This document shows positions 1 through 10,806 of a DNA stretch of 64,000 nt, piece after piece. Source of the stretch: Perkinsus chesapeaki (Eukaryota; Perkinsozoa; Perkinsida; Perkinsidae); assembly GCA_013115145.1 (NCBI GenBank), contig JAAPAO010000005.1, positions 124,001-188,000 on the forward strand, given 5' to 3'. The notes below the pieces were generated by a model, which searched no databases, was not told the DNA's origin, and worked only from the letters and a program-made list of their open reading frames with translations. Position 1 is the stretch's first letter. The number at the start of each line of letters is the position of its first letter. The position numbers and the translations under genes are program-made.

Positions 1-330
1 AAGCAGCATCCTGCTGCTTGTGATGATGAGTGCGCTATCTGCTTATCGGATTATGATCCTAGCGACGTACTTATCCGTTTACCATGTGGTCATGTATATC
101 ATTCACAATGTATTGATATGTTATTGAATGCCCCTTTATCATATGGTGACAAATGCCCTAAATGTCCACTATGCAGAGCACGCCTCGGTAAAGTGGATGA
201 TAATAATGGTGATCATAAACAATCCAACATGAGAAATGAGGAAGCCGTTGTTGCCCTCCCATTTGATAGGGAGTCCATGGCTACTACTATTCACAACACG
301 GCTACCCCTATTACTGTTATTAGTTTATAG
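1..330 (+). CDS. RING-H2 finger protein, 5'-truncated by window edge
   Basis: The reading frame is open from base 1 and ends with TAG at 328-330. A complete RING-H2 domain is visible: CAIC, then LPCGHVYHSQC, then CPLC, giving the C3H2C3 zinc ligand order. By family this is probably an E3 ubiquitin ligase that recruits an E2 enzyme. The C-terminal tail after the RING is short and polar. The upstream part, including any membrane segments, lies outside the window. It is the first of three tandem paralogues (next at 806 and 2095), all on the plus strand and all without introns in the visible part. The substrate is unknown. Confidence 0.8.
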   Translation, partial: KQHPAACDDECAICLSDYDPSDVLIRLPCGHVYHSQCIDMLLNAPLSYGDKCPKCPLCRARLGKVDDNNGDHKQSNMRNEEAVVALPFDRESMATTIHNTATPITVISL

Positions 331-709
331 GATTGTTATTAGGGCTGACTAAGGCCTTATTCTGCTATTCATCTCACTCTGAGCGGATGGGCTTCCGAAG
401 TGAAGTCTTTGCGCAATTAATTTTTTTTGTACTGGCTTATTGTTGCTGCTCCTTGGAGTAGCAGCATTTTAGGATTGTAGCTCTGCATTCTTGTGTTCCC
501 ACCAATTTCACTATATAACCTGTGGAATCAGAAGAGTAGTGTTATAATCTTCCTCCTATTCTTTATCCCAGTAATATCGTTAACCTTCGTGACTTATCTC
601 TGATCATATATCGTTATCATCAAAGTGATGATGTACAAGTATTAGTTGTTGTTGTTGAGTTCGCTAGTCTCGTCTATTACTTCTCTATCCTTCCTAGAAT
701 CGTATCATA
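331..709. other. Intergenic spacer between RING genes
   Basis: No convincing coding frame. It holds a T-rich stretch near 420-430 and short TTG repeats near 640-657. It presumably contains the 3' end of the first RING gene and the promoter of the second. No motif could be assigned. Confidence 0.4.
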
Positions 710-805
710 ATGAGTCTCCCTTTATCTATGCTTCTATATTATAATTATCTTGCGTTAATCTACGGTATTCATTCCCCTTCTAGTTTATGTTTTATTACCA
801 TATCA

Positions 806-1642
806 ATGGCTGCGAGTCTGAAGGCACTAGTACGTCGGGAAACGTACGCTCCAGCACTTGAGAAACGGTTCCGTTTTCTTTGGTTACTTTATCTAATAGT
901 ATATATTATTATTGCTGCAGTTATAGTGATAATGGTGCAGTTTAACTATATCTTTATTATATACTGTGTTGTCGCTGCTATAGTGCCCCCTATACTAATA
1001 ATATATTACTGTTATAAAACCGAGAAAAGAGAAGATGAAGAGTATCAAGCTACTATACAAGCACACCTTGACGGTAACGATGAAGATGGTATGAGAAAAC
1101 GATGTCGAAAATGGGTTAAACATAATAGCCGTAAGGTTGACGGTGCGGAACCTTCGCTGACTGGCAGGGTCTGTGCTATATGCCTTGGGGATTATACTGC
1201 TGGTGATAGGGTTTGGATATTACCCTGTGGTCATGCTTATCATAAAGAATGTATCGATGTTATGTTAAAGGAATGTAAACCTGAACATGGTAAAATATTT
1301 AGATGTCCGATATGTCGAGTTCAACTTGGTATCGAAGATCTCCATACTACCAACCAACATCATAATAATACAGAAGGCCAACATCATGATGATACGATAA
1401 CTAATAGGGCAGTGGCGCCCCCAGCACATACAAACGATATGGTGCCAGTAGTGGTCAACTGTGGGAGACGTAATGGCAAGCACACCAATATTATCCATCA
1501 TTCGCATACGGAGTGTGCTCTTGATGAGGATAAAGCTTTGAAGATTGAAGGGTTTTCGAATAGCAGCAGAGGGCGGCGGTGTAGAAGCCATACTGGGTGT
1601 ATTGCCGCGATCGAGAGAGGAGGACGAATATCTGTGCTTTGA
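806..1642 (+). CDS. Membrane-anchored RING-H2 protein (tandem paralogue 2)
   Basis: A single-exon gene; 278 aa from the ATG at 806. The frame is open back to an ATG at 710 (310 aa), but 806 is preferred because MAASLKALVRR there aligns with the start of the neighbouring paralogue at 2095. Two hydrophobic segments (about residues 24-44 and 48-68) sit before a charged linker. The RING-H2 domain follows, with C123, C126, C141, H143, H146, C149, C167 and C170. The motif AIVPPILI in the second hydrophobic segment is shared with the next gene (GIVPPLLI). Topology suggests a cytosolic RING on an endomembrane protein, so a likely E3 ubiquitin ligase. The tail after residue 175 is H/N-rich and poorly constrained. 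Confidence 0.8.
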   Translation: MAASLKALVRRETYAPALEKRFRFLWLLYLIVYIIIAAVIVIMVQFNYIFIIYCVVAAIVPPILIIYYCYKTEKREDEEYQATIQAHLDGNDEDGMRKRCRKWVKHNSRKVDGAEPSLTGRVCAICLGDYTAGDRVWILPCGHAYHKECIDVMLKECKPEHGKIFRCPICRVQLGIEDLHTTNQHHNNTEGQHHDDTITNRAVAPPAHTNDMVPVVVNCGRRNGKHTNIIHHSHTECALDEDKALKIEGFSNSSRGRRCRSHTGCIAAIERGGRISVL

Positions 1643-2094
1643 TGAGAGATACAACTGTTGTTTATGTTGTATGGATTTTATACACATTTTAGTATGTATG
1701 TCAGTACTGATCATCTGTAGCAATATATAGTACTTTCACCATCTCAATAGGGTGGTCCGTAAATGTTGTCTACTGCTTGCATGCATCACCCTTGCCGTGT
1801 ATGGTTATTTTATATGAGTATCTTCAAGGCCGGCATTTCTGTCCACCATTCCTCTATCCAATTTGTCCTTTTATATATCCAGTTATTTTATTAACCCTTA
1901 CAACGTGGTCCATCCAAGTGTATGCCGCCCCTCCCCCTAACCTATCAAGCAGCGTTATTCCTACAGCATATGTGACTGCATTTCCACTTCTTTATCTCTA
2001 TTATTGGGATTGCGTTATCCAATTTACCTTTTTTGTTGTGTTTACTGTATCGTATTCCAAGTCTCTTGAAGCTCCTCATTTATCTACACACTAC

Positions 2095-2706
2095 ATGACA
2101 ATATCCTTCCGGCTCTCTAAAATTCATCCTGCATTCCAACGCAAGTATCTGGGTATGTGGTTGGGATGGCTTGTGGCATTCCCTTGTGCTGCTATTGGTA
2201 TAGTTATGACTGCCCCTAGTCAAGGGTATGTATTCCTAGTATATGTTATACTATGTGGTATTGTACCTCCTTTATTAATAATGCAATATGCTCATAACAT
2301 TGAAGCACGAGAACGTCGTTTGCGTGCACTTGAGGGTCTACACAGAAGGTCTACGCGCTCACGACTCGACGTGACTGATAATGAGATGGCCGCGTTGCGT
2401 AAGGAGTGGAATGAGTGGATGAAGGAGGAGTGTCAGGATCTTCATGGTTCTGATTTAAAGAGAGATGAAGAGCCTTGTGCAATATGTCTTACTGATTATA
2501 CTCCTGATGATGAGATTGTGAAGCTACCGTGTGGGCATGAGTATCATACGGATTGCCTCCATCTTATGTTTAATTCTTTTCCCAGGAATGGTACATTGTA
2601 CCACACATGCCCACTATGCAGAGTTCAAATTGGCCATCTAGAGCGTACTAAGTCTGATGGCTCTAAGAACATTGATGTACCAGTCACTTTACCAGTGTCG
2701 TCTTGA
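2095..2706 (+). CDS. Membrane-anchored RING-H2 protein (tandem paralogue 3)
   Basis: Single exon; 203 aa from the ATG at 2095. An upstream in-frame ATG at 1777 would give 309 aa, but the paralogue at 806 has no counterpart to that hydrophobic extension, so 2095 is preferred. Two hydrophobic segments (about residues 20-39 and 44-63) precede a basic/acidic linker. The RING-H2 uses C128, C131, C146, H148, H151, C154, C172 and C175. It is most similar to the gene just upstream in both the membrane hairpin and the RING. Probable E3 ubiquitin ligase; substrate not inferable. The array arose by tandem duplication. Confidence 0.8.
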   Translation: MTISFRLSKIHPAFQRKYLGMWLGWLVAFPCAAIGIVMTAPSQGYVFLVYVILCGIVPPLLIMQYAHNIEARERRLRALEGLHRRSTRSRLDVTDNEMAALRKEWNEWMKEECQDLHGSDLKRDEEPCAICLTDYTPDDEIVKLPCGHEYHTDCLHLMFNSFPRNGTLYHTCPLCRVQIGHLERTKSDGSKNIDVPVTLPVSS

Positions 2707-2855
2707 CCAGGACTTCAGAGCCAACAGACGGAGCCAGTAGTCGCTATTATACTTTTTCTCGTATAAATTGGTGTATTAGCTTCTGCTCTGCGAATACCTT
2801 TAAGCTTTCTATGTTATTGTGATATAGATTGCCTTCTTTGTTATAAAGCGCCCGT

Positions 2856-3185
2856 TTAGTTTCGTTTTTTTAATAGCATTTCGATTCTCAGCGCTCTATA
2901 ACGGTTTTCCTTCTGGTACTTGTATCTTACTGTATAAATAACAATGTGCTTTAGTTTCGGCCAACTTAAATAATCAATTCGTACCTTTTTGGGTGCTCCC
3001 CTAGGCCCTGTAAGCAAGTCGTTTTCTTCTACTATACTTGACTTGTATTGCCTAAACTCTTTTTCCTGTGTATCGATCACTTTTGTTACATACGTTATGA
3101 TGCTACAGTTGCTCCAACACCTGTTGGTCGCTACAGCAACATCGCTTACTATTAAGGCCTCGAGTTTCTCAAGTTGGTAGTTCAT
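2856..3185 (-). CDS. Possible small uncharacterised gene
   Basis: An open frame of 109 aa starting MNYQLEKLEALIV, with a helical, charged middle part (ending near LLTGPRGAPKK). It is denser in ordinary residues than the microsatellite ORFs nearby. Potential GTAAG and GTACG donor sites inside the frame mean the true product may be spliced and shorter. I do not recognise a family. It would be transcribed towards the RING array. It could be a chance ORF. Confidence 0.3.
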   Translation of the reverse strand: MNYQLEKLEALIVSDVAVATNRCWSNCSIITYVTKVIDTQEKEFRQYKSSIVEENDLLTGPRGAPKKVRIDYLSWPKLKHIVIYTVRYKYQKENRYRALRIEMLLKKRN

Positions 3186-5119
3186 AGTTGTTTACAGTAC
3201 TTCAGTGACAATGAGTTGAGTTGTCACATTGAAGGGTGTAATGGGCCAGCATTTCATAATATACAACACTCTAAACCCTCTACCGCACTTGCGGGATTAT
3301 CCTGTTAAGCTCTCGGGACTCAGGCTGTCGGACACAACTCTGTCCCCTTTCGTATAATAAGATAGAAATTTATTTAGATGTCCGAGGCAACGTAATTAAT
3401 ACGATACACGCATTGGAGAGTTCCCTAATATCATCATTATCAACTCGTACGGTATAGATTACCACCAAAGGTGTCATGTAAGAACCCCTTAATAGTAGCT
3501 GTTGCCTATGAGCTAAAGGCATCACAACCAGCAGCTTAGCGATGCTTATCTGCGCTACACTATATCCTCTCAATTAATCTGGGTAACTGTTGTTTAACGA
3601 AACATAATAATAAGATATTGGAAATGTTAGAAGTGATGATGACGAATATTGTTGATGATCTACGACAATAAAAACAGTATCATAGAGCCTACCACACAAG
3701 AAGTAGATAATAAACACACAACAACTTCCTCCTCATGTTACAACAACTGCTGCTGTTGACTTCAACAACTTCAATAATAATAACAACGTATACTGTTGGT
3801 TATGATATTATGTTGGATACAAGAATAAATGAAGAATGCACAAACACAAGTAATATTACAAGTTTATCACCGTAATATCACAACTACTATCCTATATCAT
3901 TTCCAAAATAGAATTACGTTGTTAAGGTTGTTGTTGTTTTTGTGCTTGTTGTTGTTGTTGGTAACACTACAATGCCATATAAAAGGCGGATACATATGCG
4001 ATAGAAACGAAGAGGAACTTGGTAATATGATACTACTACTACAAGTATAGCAGGATAAACGCCATACGTCATGAACATGATACGTTACAGCAGATTGCCG
4101 CTCGAACGACCAGCTAAATATGACGAATAAATCACAAATTATCGATTCGACGATGATAAGTGATTTACCGACAATGATAATAATCGTACATCTATAGAAC
4201 TACTACTACTATTAGTATCGTTAGTAACAAAAAGGGAGGAGGGAGAAACGACCACGAGTTATGGGGGTATGACTAGAAAAAGAAGTTATGTTAACAATGT
4301 TGAATAAACAATATATATGATGAATACTCAACATTGTTAAAGTAGGAGGAGGACATTTAACCACAACCATTACTCCCTCAGAAACAGTCTAAGGTAGCGG
4401 GAGTCGATGATAATGATGATGTTACTGTTGTCATGCTGTAGGATAGTGCTACCATATAATAGTGGCCCATAAGTAACTATTAATAGTAATAACCATCATA
4501 GGTACCGATGATGTTGATGTTAGTTTTGTTGTTGATGACGATATGATGGTTGTTGTTGATGATGATAATCATCACTATCCACTCCTGGTCATGAGTATCT
4601 TAGTCGTAGTAGCAGTAGTACACCGGTAAGGATGATAGAAAGGAATGAATATATACAAGCAAGAACGCTTAACTTCCTTTTTACATACGTGATATGTAAA
4701 AGACACGACAACACATCAACAACACCAATAACAATTACAGCAGCAACAACAACACTATAGGATTGCCCTCCACGGCGGAAGGCAAAACAAATAGAGGAAC
4801 AACAACAAGGATAACATTAGTCAAGAAGGAACGGAAATCAATAACGAGATATCCAAAGATATATTATATATACCTTAGTAGGATACCATGTAGTAGGCAA
4901 ACAACGATGGTAGTAGTAATGATGACCATAATAAATAGTAGTACTACTATTAGACAGGGTGATGGTCGAGGAGGAGGGGGAGGAGCTGGCAGCTAATAAC
5001 AACCGGAAGGATAAATGAAACCCAGTTGATATTAATAATATTATCTTAACCATAGAAATGATAATATCAATGATGCTGCTGCTGCTGCTGCTGTTAACCA
5101 AAAAAGGAATAATAACGTA
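3186..5119. other. Gene-poor microsatellite region
   Basis: About 1.9 kb rich in CAA/TTG, GAT/ATC and AGT/ACT trinucleotide runs. Several short open frames here encode only low-complexity peptides and are discounted. The one structured element seen is the inverted repeat at 4291-4340. The right end abuts the stop codon of the AP2-like gene on the minus strand. Confidence 0.5.
4291..4340. repeat. Perfect 13-bp inverted repeat (hairpin)
   Basis: TTAACAATGTTGA at 4291-4303 is matched by its exact reverse complement TCAACATTGTTAA at 4328-4340, with a 24-nt AT-rich loop. It lies in non-coding DNA. It could be a hairpin-forming element, the end pair of a tiny MITE remnant, or chance in AT-rich DNA. 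No poly-T tract follows it. Confidence 0.5.
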
Positions 5120-6457
5120 TTACAATGTGACCAACATCTCATCTTCTAATGTAGGAAGATTAGGTAATACAGCTGATTCAGCTACACCACCATGAGGGTT
5201 TGGTTTGAGGAATTCTCTAACAAATGCTCTCATTTCCTCAACACTTGTAACATATTCCTTTGCTTGTACCATAGCTTCACGATCCCTTGATGCATCCTCT
5301 ATAGTCTTCCTTAATGGACCGTATACTCTTTTCTTATTTACATATACAGTACTAACATATCCATAAGGATTCCTCCATACACCAGGAGGAGCACCATAAC
5401 TCTTCCGTCGACCATAACAGCTGCTGCCCATATTACTACTATTAGTTGTACTCATATCATTTATACCGGTATTACCCTGAGGTCTAGGGATACCAGTCGC
5501 TGAAGAAAAAACAAGGATGAAAGTGAGATAAAATAATAAAAGTATTACCAGCTGGGAAGGAGAATGATGGTAATGGTGCTGCTAGTGTTGGTTGTGCCTG
5601 TTGTTGTTGTTGCTGCAATAAAGCTTGATGACCTAATGTGAAATTGTATTGTTGTTGTGTAGTTGGGGTTGTTGTTGTAGCTGTTGTTGAATAGGCAGGT
5701 TGATTGTTGGGAGTAGTAGTAGTTGTTGTTGGGTAAGTATTAATAGTAGGAGTAATACTTGGTGTAGATACACTATTAGGTGTATTACTACCATTAGACC
5801 CATTACTAGTAGCAGCTCCTCCAACTCGTGACAGTAATGCATTATAAGCAGCAGCTGCAGTAGTAGTAGTATTGCCTAACATCATAACATACAATCAATA
5901 CCTTATTATTTTTATTACCAGGATTGCCACCCCTTTGACTATTAAGGAGCTCTAAAAGCCCTAAGCATGCGTTAGTCAACACAGCATTCTCTGCCTCTAG
6001 TTTCTCCGAGTTGGTTCTAGTAAGTGCTAGAGGTTGCTGCTGCTGTGGCTGTGGTGGTATTGCTGGTAAAGCAGCAAGGGAGCTTTGTTGTTGTGTTGAT
6101 GATGTTGTTAAGGGTGATGCAGGCAATGTAGGTGTTGTTGGTAATGGGCTCAGCTGCTGACTACTGGTATTGCTGCTAGCACTTGTACTGAATCCACCAT
6201 CACTTAATGATGAGCATTCCAATGACGACGAAGTTGATGATGCAGTAGTTGCTGGGCTGGTAGCTGAGCAAGGAATAACATATTAATAATATTGTGATAT
6301 GTTGTATATTACGTGGGCTGGTAAACTTAGGGCTACTGCAACAACAAGGTGATGATAGAAGGTTATCATTATCATCATCAAAATTAAGTGTTAATGATGG
6401 ATGATGATTACTTGATAATTGATAATCTTGTCCATTATCCTGTTTATTTGAGAACAT
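5120..6457 (-). CDS. AP2-like DNA-binding protein (minus-strand paralogue)
   Basis: Spliced from four exons, read 6457-6313, 6263-5919, 5875-5549 and 5499-5120. The three introns (49, 43 and 49 nt) are all phase 1 and the joined frame is 398 aa. The C-terminal exon carries the conserved block: SYGAPPGVWRNPYGYVSTVY, then KKRVYGPLRKT, then a helix ending EMRAFVREFLKP. The GV..NP.G....I and R..GP...T pattern followed by an alpha helix resembles an AP2/ERF beta-sheet-plus-helix domain, so a role as a sequence-specific transcription factor is likely. The N-terminal two thirds is S/T/Q/N-rich low complexity. The paralogue at 11293 has the same exon plan and is transcribed in the opposite direction. 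Confidence 0.62.
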
Positions 6458-6768
6458 ATTGTATACAGAAGTAATAGGATAGTAACAACAACAACTACCA
6501 CCAACACTTCAAATGATGCTGCTGCTGCTCACAGCAATAACAACAGTATCGCCTTTCACGCTAGCAACGAAAACAATAACAACAGTTCCAGTGCCAAACC
6601 AAGTTACCCTACCAATTCCTCATACAAATTCCTTATTATTATATCCTATATATAATAATACATCCATACCCACAATAATCCCCTTAGGCCTACTATATGT
6701 AACACCAACTACCTCCCCACTCTCTCTATCATTGGTTAATAGCGCTCGCCATTATAATCGATATATGT
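6458..6768. other. 5' flank of the AP2-like gene, left side of the transposon
   Basis: About 310 bp of AT-rich DNA with a short open frame (6513-6791) of low-complexity S/T/L residues that I discount. It probably holds the promoter of the minus-strand AP2-like gene. Before the insertion it would have been part of a bidirectional promoter region shared with the paralogue at 11293. Confidence 0.4.
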
Positions 6769-6778
6769 TCGGCGCAAG
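6769..6778. repeat. Candidate target-site duplication, left copy
   Basis: TCGGCGCAAG occurs here and again, in direct orientation, at 10934-10943, just outside the two terminal inverted repeats. Ten base pairs fits the 8-11 bp duplications typical of Mutator-like elements. Five bases (6779-6783) separate it from the perfect inverted repeat, so the exact element boundary is uncertain. Confidence 0.6.
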
Positions 6779-6783
6779 GCCGT

Positions 6784-6904
6784 CGGGTTGAACGTAGTAA
6801 CTTTCAGGGTTCAACGTCGTCACTTTCTATAGTGGCCCCTAAAGGGTCCAAAACGCGGGCCTACGGCCCGCTGTCATACCCAGTCCATCGAAGCCTCTCG
6901 AAAA
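6784..6904 (+). repeat. Left terminal inverted repeat
   Basis: Begins CGGGTTGAACGTAGTAAC and ends AAGCCTCTCGAAAA. It is the exact reverse complement of 10807-10927 over 121 bp. It contains an internal GC-rich palindrome around GCGGGCCTACGGCCCGC (6854-6871). Confidence 0.85.
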
Positions 6905-6972
6905 CGCTCTCTACGCTAAGGATTGATAAATGCTTATCCTATGGTTGCTAGTTAAGCGCTCGATGAAAATTC

Positions 6973-7050
6973 GAAAAAACGCTGTCACCGGGGTTCGAAC
7001 CCGTGCCCCCCAAACCAGCCTACAATCACCGACTACCACTATCAAATTAT
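6973..7050 (-). ncRNA. tRNA-like Pol III segment (possible SINE or tRNA relic)
   Basis: On the minus strand, a GATAGTGGTAGTCGG stretch resembles an A box. About 40 nt later CGGGTTCGAACCCCG matches a B box / T arm, and TTTTTT follows about 15 nt downstream as a Pol III terminator. I could not fold a complete acceptor stem: the 3' TGACAGC has no partner upstream. So this is not a standard tRNA gene; a tRNA-derived SINE head or a decayed tRNA are the alternatives. It lies just inside the left inverted repeat. Confidence 0.35.
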
Positions 7051-8297
7051 CGAAATTATCAATGCTTCACGATGTTAACGACATACAAGCCTATTCGAAC
7101 GAGCGGGTCGACTTTATCAGACTAAGGATCTTATGTTTCTGGTTGCACGCATGTACAGAAAGGCGCGCCGTAACCCACTATCAATCGATCCCTCTACATT
7201 GTGTATTTGATGAGAAACTGATGTTCCTAATGAGTTGTTGGGATATAAGTGATGCGCATGGTATCGCTGCGAACTTCTCTGTATCCTGTTGTTATGTTGC
7301 GTTCCCGAGTGCGGCGCACCCAGTGCACAAGTGAACTGTGACTGAAACCGTCGTGACGCCGACTCCACCAGTACTGGAACAAACTCAAAGATAAGGAGCA
7401 AGCAGTAGTATGATTCAACAGGCACGCGTACGAGGCATGGCTTTCGGAGGCATGGCTCTTGAAGTATAGGGTCTTGTAGACCCGGTCTACACGGAGCCTC
7501 TGATTGGTGGATATTGTTGGAAACGTGAAGGGTGAGCGTGCCGGCTCATTTGTTACCTAACGGTGGATGAGAAGGAGAAGTGCGATTAGTTCATTTTCAT
7601 GCGTGTCCCGAGCGGAGTTGTCAATAGCGGATGTGGGAAATCAAGGGGGCAATCAGGTTGAAATGGTCACGAGATGCAGCAATCCACACGCTATTTCCAA
7701 CAATTCCAGCCGTGTCCAGGGAAGAAATGCATCAAATCCAGCTTACCTGGAGTCCTTGAGCATCCGATCGCTGATCAAGTCTGCATAACCGTCATCACGC
7801 AAAAATAGAAACGACAAATAAGAGTGGTGGTAATATTTTTTCTACGCCATTAATAACAATAATGGCTGAATGTGGAGAAACTGTATAGTGTCGTTTCTTG
7901 TGAGAATTTGATATTAGGATTCTCACTTTGTAAATATTAGGTTTCTAACAATGAGATTCTGACTAGTAGGGACGATGGTACTCGAAATTATAATTCGTCA
8001 GCGAATATTTTACGTTACGTTTTATTGTGAAGTTAACCAGAAAAGTCCAGGTGATGCGGCTGCCGTTACGGCAGTGCCGTATCACCGCCATACTGGAATA
8101 CGAAATCCCAAGTTCCATTACATCCGATCGTGGCAAAACTGCAAGGTTAATTGTCAATTACAATCAAGTAGTCCTGCAATTTCCAGGCTGGCAATATATC
8201 AATGATTACCAAAAAAGGCTTGCACACCGAAATTTTGTGACGCACTCATTAATGCAATACTTTAAATTGATAACAGCGCTGTCAATCATTAATCTCA

Positions 8298-8311
8298 GTA
8301 AGAATTCTTAC
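8298..8311. promoter_or_regulatory. 14-bp perfect palindrome upstream of the helicase ORF
   Basis: GTAAGAATTCTTAC is its own reverse complement and ends 7 bp before the helicase start codon at 8319. It could be a dimeric protein-binding site within the element or chance. Nothing else supports a function. Confidence 0.25.
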
Positions 8312-8318
8312 ATAATAC

Positions 8319-9131
8319 ATGTCCAGCATCGAAAGCGATCCTCCGCTCGATCCTGAACAGCAATATGCTTTGGAGTACGTGGTTCATAACCTGAATGACA
8401 CGACCGGTGGCAAAAAGTACTTCTATGTCGCTGGTTATGCAGGAACAGGAAAATCCCACCTCCTCAAACAAATTATGGCTACCTTGGCTCCTGAACGGGA
8501 GTCCCTGGCGCTGGCATGGACTGGAATTGCCTCGCAAATTCTCGGGGGTATGACGCTGGTGGCCTTCTGTGGTCTCGAGTTTGACCATACTGGTCATGTT
8601 GCAGACACAGGGTTTATGCGTTGTCGTAGCGAGTTAACCGGTCGTATGATAAGGGGCATGACTGATCGCGGATTGAGGCAAAAAATCCGCGATGGCAAGC
8701 TCTTACTTGTTTTTGATGAGATAGTAGCCATTCATGACTCCGTGCTTGACGCTTTATTGGCGGCCTTCCAAGATCTTCGGAGGGGCCTGATAGGGTGTCA
8801 TGAGCCTTTTGGGGGGATACCGGCAGTTCTCAGTGGAGACCCGTGTCAGCTCGGTCGGATGGAGCTTTACGGGGACTCGCCGAAATTCCCGAGTTCGGAT
8901 TACCCTACTGGTTACTGTTGGGAGGGAATAACCTGGAGTCATATGGCTCCAGATATTCTGTACCTGCAAAAGTTCCACAGAGGTGGTGGTTCGGATACAG
9001 CATATCTCAACCTGTTGGCCGAAATCCGCATGAAACCTCGAGAAGGCGGTGTTCCACAGTTTTCACCTGAAGCCCTCGCCACCCTGGAGAAAACTAGGGA
9101 CAGGGACGGTGGGAAGAAAAAACCAATGTAA
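8319..9131 (+). CDS. PIF1-like helicase, C-terminally truncated, element-encoded
   Basis: 270 aa, unspliced. Visible superfamily 1B motifs are Walker A GYAGTGKS (39-46), motif Ia around WTGIASQILGGMTL (67-80), Walker B LLLVFDEI (128-135), motif III with GDPCQL (173-178), and a region resembling the F-R-Q motif (LQKFHRGGGSD near 217). In complete PIF1 family members two RecA-like lobes are present. Here the frame stops soon after the first, so motifs V and VI are missing and it should not act as a helicase by itself. Just past the stop, another frame reads VRLAGTRSHEKN, similar to the start of the second lobe, suggesting decay or a frameshift. It lies inside the inverted-repeat element. Codon use is more GC-rich than in host genes. 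Confidence 0.7.
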   Translation: MSSIESDPPLDPEQQYALEYVVHNLNDTTGGKKYFYVAGYAGTGKSHLLKQIMATLAPERESLALAWTGIASQILGGMTLVAFCGLEFDHTGHVADTGFMRCRSELTGRMIRGMTDRGLRQKIRDGKLLLVFDEIVAIHDSVLDALLAAFQDLRRGLIGCHEPFGGIPAVLSGDPCQLGRMELYGDSPKFPSSDYPTGYCWEGITWSHMAPDILYLQKFHRGGGSDTAYLNLLAEIRMKPREGGVPQFSPEALATLEKTRDRDGGKKKPM

Positions 9132-10806
9132 GGCTTGCAGGTACGCGTTCTCATGAAAAAAATAAATTCACATTTTTCTATTGCACATTTCTATTTTGTG
9201 TATTTATCTCAGAGAGTACTATACTATAACGTGGAATTTGGTATAAACTATTAATAATACTGTCATATCAGTAATACATAATCATCTAGCAAATGAGATA
9301 ACTATGATAGTGCCACTATCCAGCATTCAAATTCAATTACAACCTAACCGATAGATGATAGAGAAATTCACTTGTGTGAATAGATTCGTGGAGAGACTGA
9401 GACTCAGTCTAAACGCTTCCTACTTTCAGAAAAGATTCTGTTTAGGTTCGACCATGTGACCATATGCCTGACAAACCAACAAGTTGACAAGCTGAACCAA
9501 GAACACCTAAATTCGCTTCCGGGGCAAGAATACTTGCCCGTAACGACTAGAGTGCAGTTCCGTCATGGAACTTCCATCGGAGCACCGTCGCGCACCACGA
9601 TTTGTGTATATCTGCTCTTTGCATATTGACGATTCTACATGACCAGCACAAAACATGTGCACGCGTGCGAAAATTGCGTTACGGCTAGAATACTGTAGAG
9701 CGGTTTCCTCGCTGAATATATAGGTACTTTTCAAGTAGTCACTGCTCCAGCTAAGTCTCGAACGCTCAGTGTAATCTCGATTATTAGTTTCGAGCTGAAA
9801 CTAAATAAAATCAAGTCCCTGCCCGGCTGCTAGAGATCCTTGGGAGCAGGGCACCTTAGCTTAGCTAGCAGTGAACCCTTGAGAGCTACGAGTCATGACC
9901 GGTGACACGGGGTTTTCATTGGGTATCAACTGCGGAATGTATACTACGTAATACGTAGCTACCGCTCCATCGGGGAGAGTCCCGGCCCCATTATGTCCCA
10001 CCCGGGGCATATAGGTCTCCTATCCTAGCCTCGAGGGCAGAGTTTTGCGGGAAAATGTCCCGCATGGCGCAATTTTCTCGTTAATGTCGAATTTACGTTA
10101 GCATAGGGTTTTTAGTAGTATAAGGCGTTTTGAGGAGTAAATGGTTTCTCTAAAGCTTGTGATGACTCGCCACTGGCGGCATAATAACTGTCCCCTTTAC
10201 CTTTAGCTAAGCTTAGGGTTCGCTCAGACCACTCCATATATTAGCTTATACTCACTAAAGTTCAACATTCATTTGAGTCTTATACAAACTCGAGTCTCTT
10301 CTTAAAGTGTCACAACAAACTTCCAACCCAAGAGTTGCAAATGGCATAGAAACCCCTAGCGCATGCGTACAAGTATGCCATTGGTAAACATGAAATAAAG
10401 TGGTGTTGACTAAGACATGCTGTACATAACTGGTTCTCCCGTGCTCTGAGAAATCATCGACGATCGATGCGACAGATGCAATCGAGCATAACAGATACCG
10501 TACGGCGTATGTTGCTGCTGTAGCCCTAAGTGTACGTGCACGAAATTTCGTGCAGTTGCAGGAAGGTGTTAAGAAATGGATGAGTCAGGGCTTCGGTCCA
10601 GGATCTTCCCAATTGATAGAATTTTCTCTGCCCTTCTGCGAGAGAGTCTGAACGTGTTCTGCAGAGCCACACCATCCATCCTCATGTGGCCTCGTCCCGG
10701 AACCTTTCGCAACTTTCACCCAGACTTGGGTTTATTCGATTTACCTGACGCAGGTCAGATATACCACCTTCAAGAGATTGCGGGGTGAGGTTCAGATAAG
10801 GGGGCA
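9132..10806. other. Non-coding interior of the transposon-like element
   Basis: No long open frame, no recognisable transposase or integrase motif, and no intron-like TATAG acceptors. A short frame at 10576-10788 (70 aa) has no recognisable features. The segment may contain decayed transposase sequence that only a profile search could reveal. Confidence 0.45.

Noticed and set aside
4763-5101. Small open frames on both strands near 4.8-5.1 kb
   Set aside because: They are low-complexity translations of AGT/ATT/GGA repeats with no domain or splice context.
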